A program made the position numbers and the translations under genes. From assembly GCA_016293435.1 (NCBI GenBank), contig JAEDEG010000110.1, positions 1 to 8,395 on the forward strand: 8,395 nt of DNA, in the 5' to 3' direction. The stretch is from Clostridia bacterium. Lineage in GTDB: Bacteria > Bacillota > Clostridia > UMGS1810. This document shows, piece after piece, positions 6,901 through 8,395 of the stretch. Each line of letters opens with the position of its first letter. The stretch's first letter is position 1. A model generated the notes under the pieces. That model worked only from the letters and a program-made list of their open reading frames with translations. It did not search any database and had not been told where the DNA came from.

Positions 6901-8383
6901 TCGCCTTGACACTTCAAAAGACACATCAAAAAAAGATTTTATTGACGGCGACAGAAGTGACAATATGGCACTTGAGGGAGAGTGTCGGTCCTCAGAAACC
7001 CTTGGAGACGATATCGCAAATAATGCAATAGACGGCGATGTATCCACTTGTTGGACATCTGCTTACACACAAACACACCCGTCACCCCGTGAATTTGCAT
7101 ATCTCACAATTGATTTGCATGAAAAGAAAGACTTTTCAAAGATAAAAATAATTGAAAATACAAATGATGTTTACTATCTATATAGTTCGGACAATGCCGT
7201 GGATTGGGAATATATCGGTATGACCGGTTCCACAGTCGATGCCGATGGTAGATATATCACCGAACTCGAATTTCCAAGGGAAAATGCGAGGTATATAAAA
7301 ATTCTGACATCTGAGGCGGGCGATCCTCAGATATGCGAAGTCGAGATTTATAAAAGTAACAGTAAGTCGGTTATTCTTGATGAAATGACGGTGTATACAG
7401 GCAGCAAGCCCGGCAGAGTCTTGCTAAATAATGAAGAAATATCCTTTAACTTTAAAAATGGATATATTTATTTTGGCAAGGATCAAATAGTTGACGGCAT
7501 TACATCTAATCCTGATGACGATATCAATAACGGTAATTCCGGTTCAAATTCCGGGCATGGCAACGGTGGCAGCTCGGGCGGCACTTTTGGCGGAGGTGGC
7601 ATTGTCAATAGCGTAGTGAATGAAGAAAAAGTCAGAGTAGATTATAACACCGTAGGAGGAAGTACCATCCTTTCACATACAATAAATAAAGGTACAACAG
7701 TTAATGCCCCAAATACACCGTTTAAAGAAAATTATATTTTTGAAGGATGGTATTCAGACCTTGAGTGTACACAGAAGTATTCGTTTGATTCGGCAGTGAA
7801 CAATAATGTTACATTGTATGCAAAATGGATTTTATCACAGTGGTCAAATCCGTTTTTAGATGTGAGTGATAATGATTGGTTCTGTACGGATGTGAAATTC
7901 GTGAATGAAAATAAATTGTTTACAGGTGTTTCTGATACTGAGTTTGAGCCGAAAAGCATTATGACAAGGGCAATGGCAGTTACTGTTCTTCATAGAATTG
8001 CGGGCAGTCGGGAAATGGGAGATAACCCGTTTACGGATGTCGAGAGTGGAGCTTGGTACGAAAGTGCGGTTAGATGGGCAGCGGCAACAGGCGTGGTAAG
8101 CGGTATATCCGAAAAAGAGTATGCTCCGGATGCACAAATAACACGCCAAGAGCTTGTCACTATGCTTTATCGATTTGCAGCTCTGCAGGGAAAAGACGTC
8201 ACTCAAAAAGGCGACATATCTTCATTTGCTGATGTGAACAGTATTGCAGATTGGGCAAAAGATGCTGTAAAATGGGCAGTCGGCAATGAAATCATTGTGG
8301 GCGAAGGTAATAATATTATGCCGCAAAACGGTGCTCAAAGAGCGCAGACAGCAGCAATTTTGAAGCGTTATTGTTTGAAATAA
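3932..8383 (+). CDS. SLH-anchored heparinase II/III-type polysaccharide lyase with DNRLRE, F5/8C and InlB-type modules
   Basis: 1483 residues. Signal peptide with probable cleavage after Ala-His-Ala (23-25). Residues 75-126 look like the leading helices of heparinase II/III proteins (FFGKYDRD, then GDYYGAKSELLNYYRDK). A DNRLRE/CBM96-like insertion spans about 158-345. The helical toroid resumes at about 346-610, including NNFG (456-459) and DGSSSEVSLNY, whose Tyr525 fits the catalytic tyrosine. The beta-sandwich part (about 620-995) has HGQNDDL with His655 at the catalytic-histidine position. By family knowledge these enzymes cleave uronic-acid-containing chains by beta-elimination outside the cell; the substrate cannot be read from sequence. 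Then come an F5/8C domain (about 1009-1141, AIDGDVSTCWTS and YLTIDL), a Gly/Ser linker (about 1199-1223), an InlB B-type repeat (1233-1299, FEGWYSD, TLYAKW) and three SLH repeats (about 1304-1356, 1364-1418, 1429-1482). Oddities: Gln657 and Ile697 stand where the family usually has His. The class call is firm; activity and substrate are not. Confidence 0.9.
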   Translation: MKKSMRLQSLCIAVSVLLTSFSAHAETNQIIESVNSSDSYFSAADESSWAQYCEQTMEQYSFQYEDTGMISDEQFFGKYDRDLQQWTVESYLDYERVSQLEPVMEAAQRGDYYGAKSELLNYYRDKFKNHSFSSASTVSNLAKLKARLAFENIDAYTETPLAISKIGAEEKYYQIDVKDGISVSDINSNVNFAIATIKKDGRAVIFNSKEAEENKPKLTVVVNGRTRTYTPSDDAMVIGGLNSESNYGEYDTLSAYESYSSIKFGDRTDDNTKRIYLRFNLSDISPTDSITSAHLSLYGASVQSDEEGAPALNKNFSDIVVYSMGVFEWSEDNCTFSSVEELPSSYDGEEWMDGLADTEIRNVLSSMIPACEATGDDIYAFHIMRVWLDRINHKTLTETDKHSLTSGMYLYQTKPYLIKMLYSDYMRPEYLTILLKYDYMMMEWCINSWDETHELNNFGTSNCVGVFCTSLTFNEYRICDDPILDAPPTNGKKGGWIEVGKWRAWYCYYKDLMPDGSSSEVSLNYTLFLSNMAQMIISYAQSLNVDLTQYLDEETINQMKGYCLYMLRYSNPQFGTWQQGHEAAYTTKMTNCLSILSLVDDPQLRYLSTERNEGTSPDKKSYIWDQTKRVVLRSDWSENAVAAQTNANGGHLKSHGQNDDLGLNIYAYGQALLMESTHKDYNYRTPVTGWLLSSKAINAVEINNVTQKGAYATDVEALGEHIVAESGGTPGSVHEDISELNDMYNYVRVETEGYKNHSMLSDDYIMYRDILFVEPEFFIVTDYIEPTKDKISTNIYKQYWHSQPNANITMIGDSFRTNFNNSANIYVAPVTQKDKIKSNVLDGYWAVGSSYTFADYVRYDKEAKGTVTFNTVLYPMRAQDNYSVQTTPLSLNVSEDKANAFEFYTTDQKNGQVDKTAYYILFDTTMQGERTFGDYSTDGTLALVDKNDLNYKKAILRNGTNVTDTKKKLPIVFSNSTISDIGITWEGDEVRLDTSKDTSKKDFIDGDRSDNMALEGECRSSETLGDDIANNAIDGDVSTCWTSAYTQTHPSPREFAYLTIDLHEKKDFSKIKIIENTNDVYYLYSSDNAVDWEYIGMTGSTVDADGRYITELEFPRENARYIKILTSEAGDPQICEVEIYKSNSKSVILDEMTVYTGSKPGRVLLNNEEISFNFKNGYIYFGKDQIVDGITSNPDDDINNGNSGSNSGHGNGGSSGGTFGGGGIVNSVVNEEKVRVDYNTVGGSTILSHTINKGTTVNAPNTPFKENYIFEGWYSDLECTQKYSFDSAVNNNVTLYAKWILSQWSNPFLDVSDNDWFCTDVKFVNENKLFTGVSDTEFEPKSIMTRAMAVTVLHRIAGSREMGDNPFTDVESGAWYESAVRWAAATGVVSGISEKEYAPDAQITRQELVTMLYRFAALQGKDVTQKGDISSFADVNSIADWAKDAVKWAVGNEIIVGEGNNIMPQNGAQRAQTAAILKRYCLK
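4403..4966 (+). other. DNRLRE/CBM96-like domain inserted in the lyase N-terminal region
   Basis: Residues about 158-345 of the lyase. The segment 232-342 has the usual first-half landmarks of a DNRLRE domain: SDDAMVIGGLNSESNYG, RIYLRFNLSDIS, ITSAHLSLYG, and VYSMGVFEWSEDNCTF. The segment 158-222 has what are normally last-half landmarks: YYQIDVKDG, then AVIFNSKEAEENKPKLTVVV. DNRLRE domains are beta-sandwiches found on secreted and surface proteins and some bind polysaccharide (CBM96), so a substrate-binding or stabilising role is likely but inferred. The insertion lies between the leading helices and the rest of the toroid. Confidence 0.65.
7526..7600 (+). repeat. Gly/Ser/Asn-rich linker region of the lyase
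   Basis: Residues about 1199-1223 are low-complexity Gly, Ser and Asn, ending in a run of four glycines. They separate the F5/8C domain from the InlB-type repeat and SLH anchor. The position and the glycine run followed by a valine-rich stretch resemble the linker of the gene ending at 1313, but the repeat unit is irregular here. Confidence 0.7.
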
Positions 8384-8395
8384 GACAAAAACCTT

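Noticed and set aside
8384..8395. Terminator after the lyase gene
   Set aside because: Only 12 bases remain after the stop codon, with no hairpin visible, so the end of the operon cannot be judged.

Overview
The window is a contiguous block of three large genes, all on the + strand and almost without gaps (17 bp and 12 bp between them). All encode secreted proteins with S-layer homology (SLH) domains, or the visible parts of such proteins. The AT-rich coding sequence, purine-rich Shine-Dalgarno sites, signal peptides without outer-membrane features, and SLH, F5/8 type C and InlB-type modules point to a low-GC Gram-positive anaerobe of the Clostridia. This is probably a polysaccharide-degrading gut or rumen organism. 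Monoglobus-like pectin degraders that display enzymes through SLH domains are a plausible comparison, but that placement is inference from memory.

Layout: (1) positions 3-1313 hold the C-terminal part of a surface protein whose start and presumed catalytic region lie upstream of the window: end of an F5/8C (CBM32-like) domain, an atrophied bacterial Ig-like domain, a Gly/Ser linker and three SLH repeats. (2) Positions 1331-3919 encode an 862-residue exported protein with degenerate N-terminal SLH repeats and a long beta-rich body of recurring units, which I cannot assign to a family. (3) Positions 3932-8383 encode a 1483-residue heparinase II/III-type polysaccharide lyase with a DNRLRE/CBM96-like insertion, an F5/8C domain, a Gly/Ser linker, an InlB-type repeat and three C-terminal SLH repeats.

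The three genes look like one transcription unit for a wall-anchored glycan-degrading apparatus. The lyase would cleave a uronic-acid-containing polysaccharide at the surface, the first protein would bring sugar-binding and probably another enzymatic activity, and the middle protein may be structural or a partner. No promoter, terminator, tRNA, rRNA, CRISPR array or mobile element is visible. The points most worth checking are the apparent loss of both metal-site histidines in the lyase, the apparently permuted order of halves in its DNRLRE-like insertion, and the repeat body of the middle protein.
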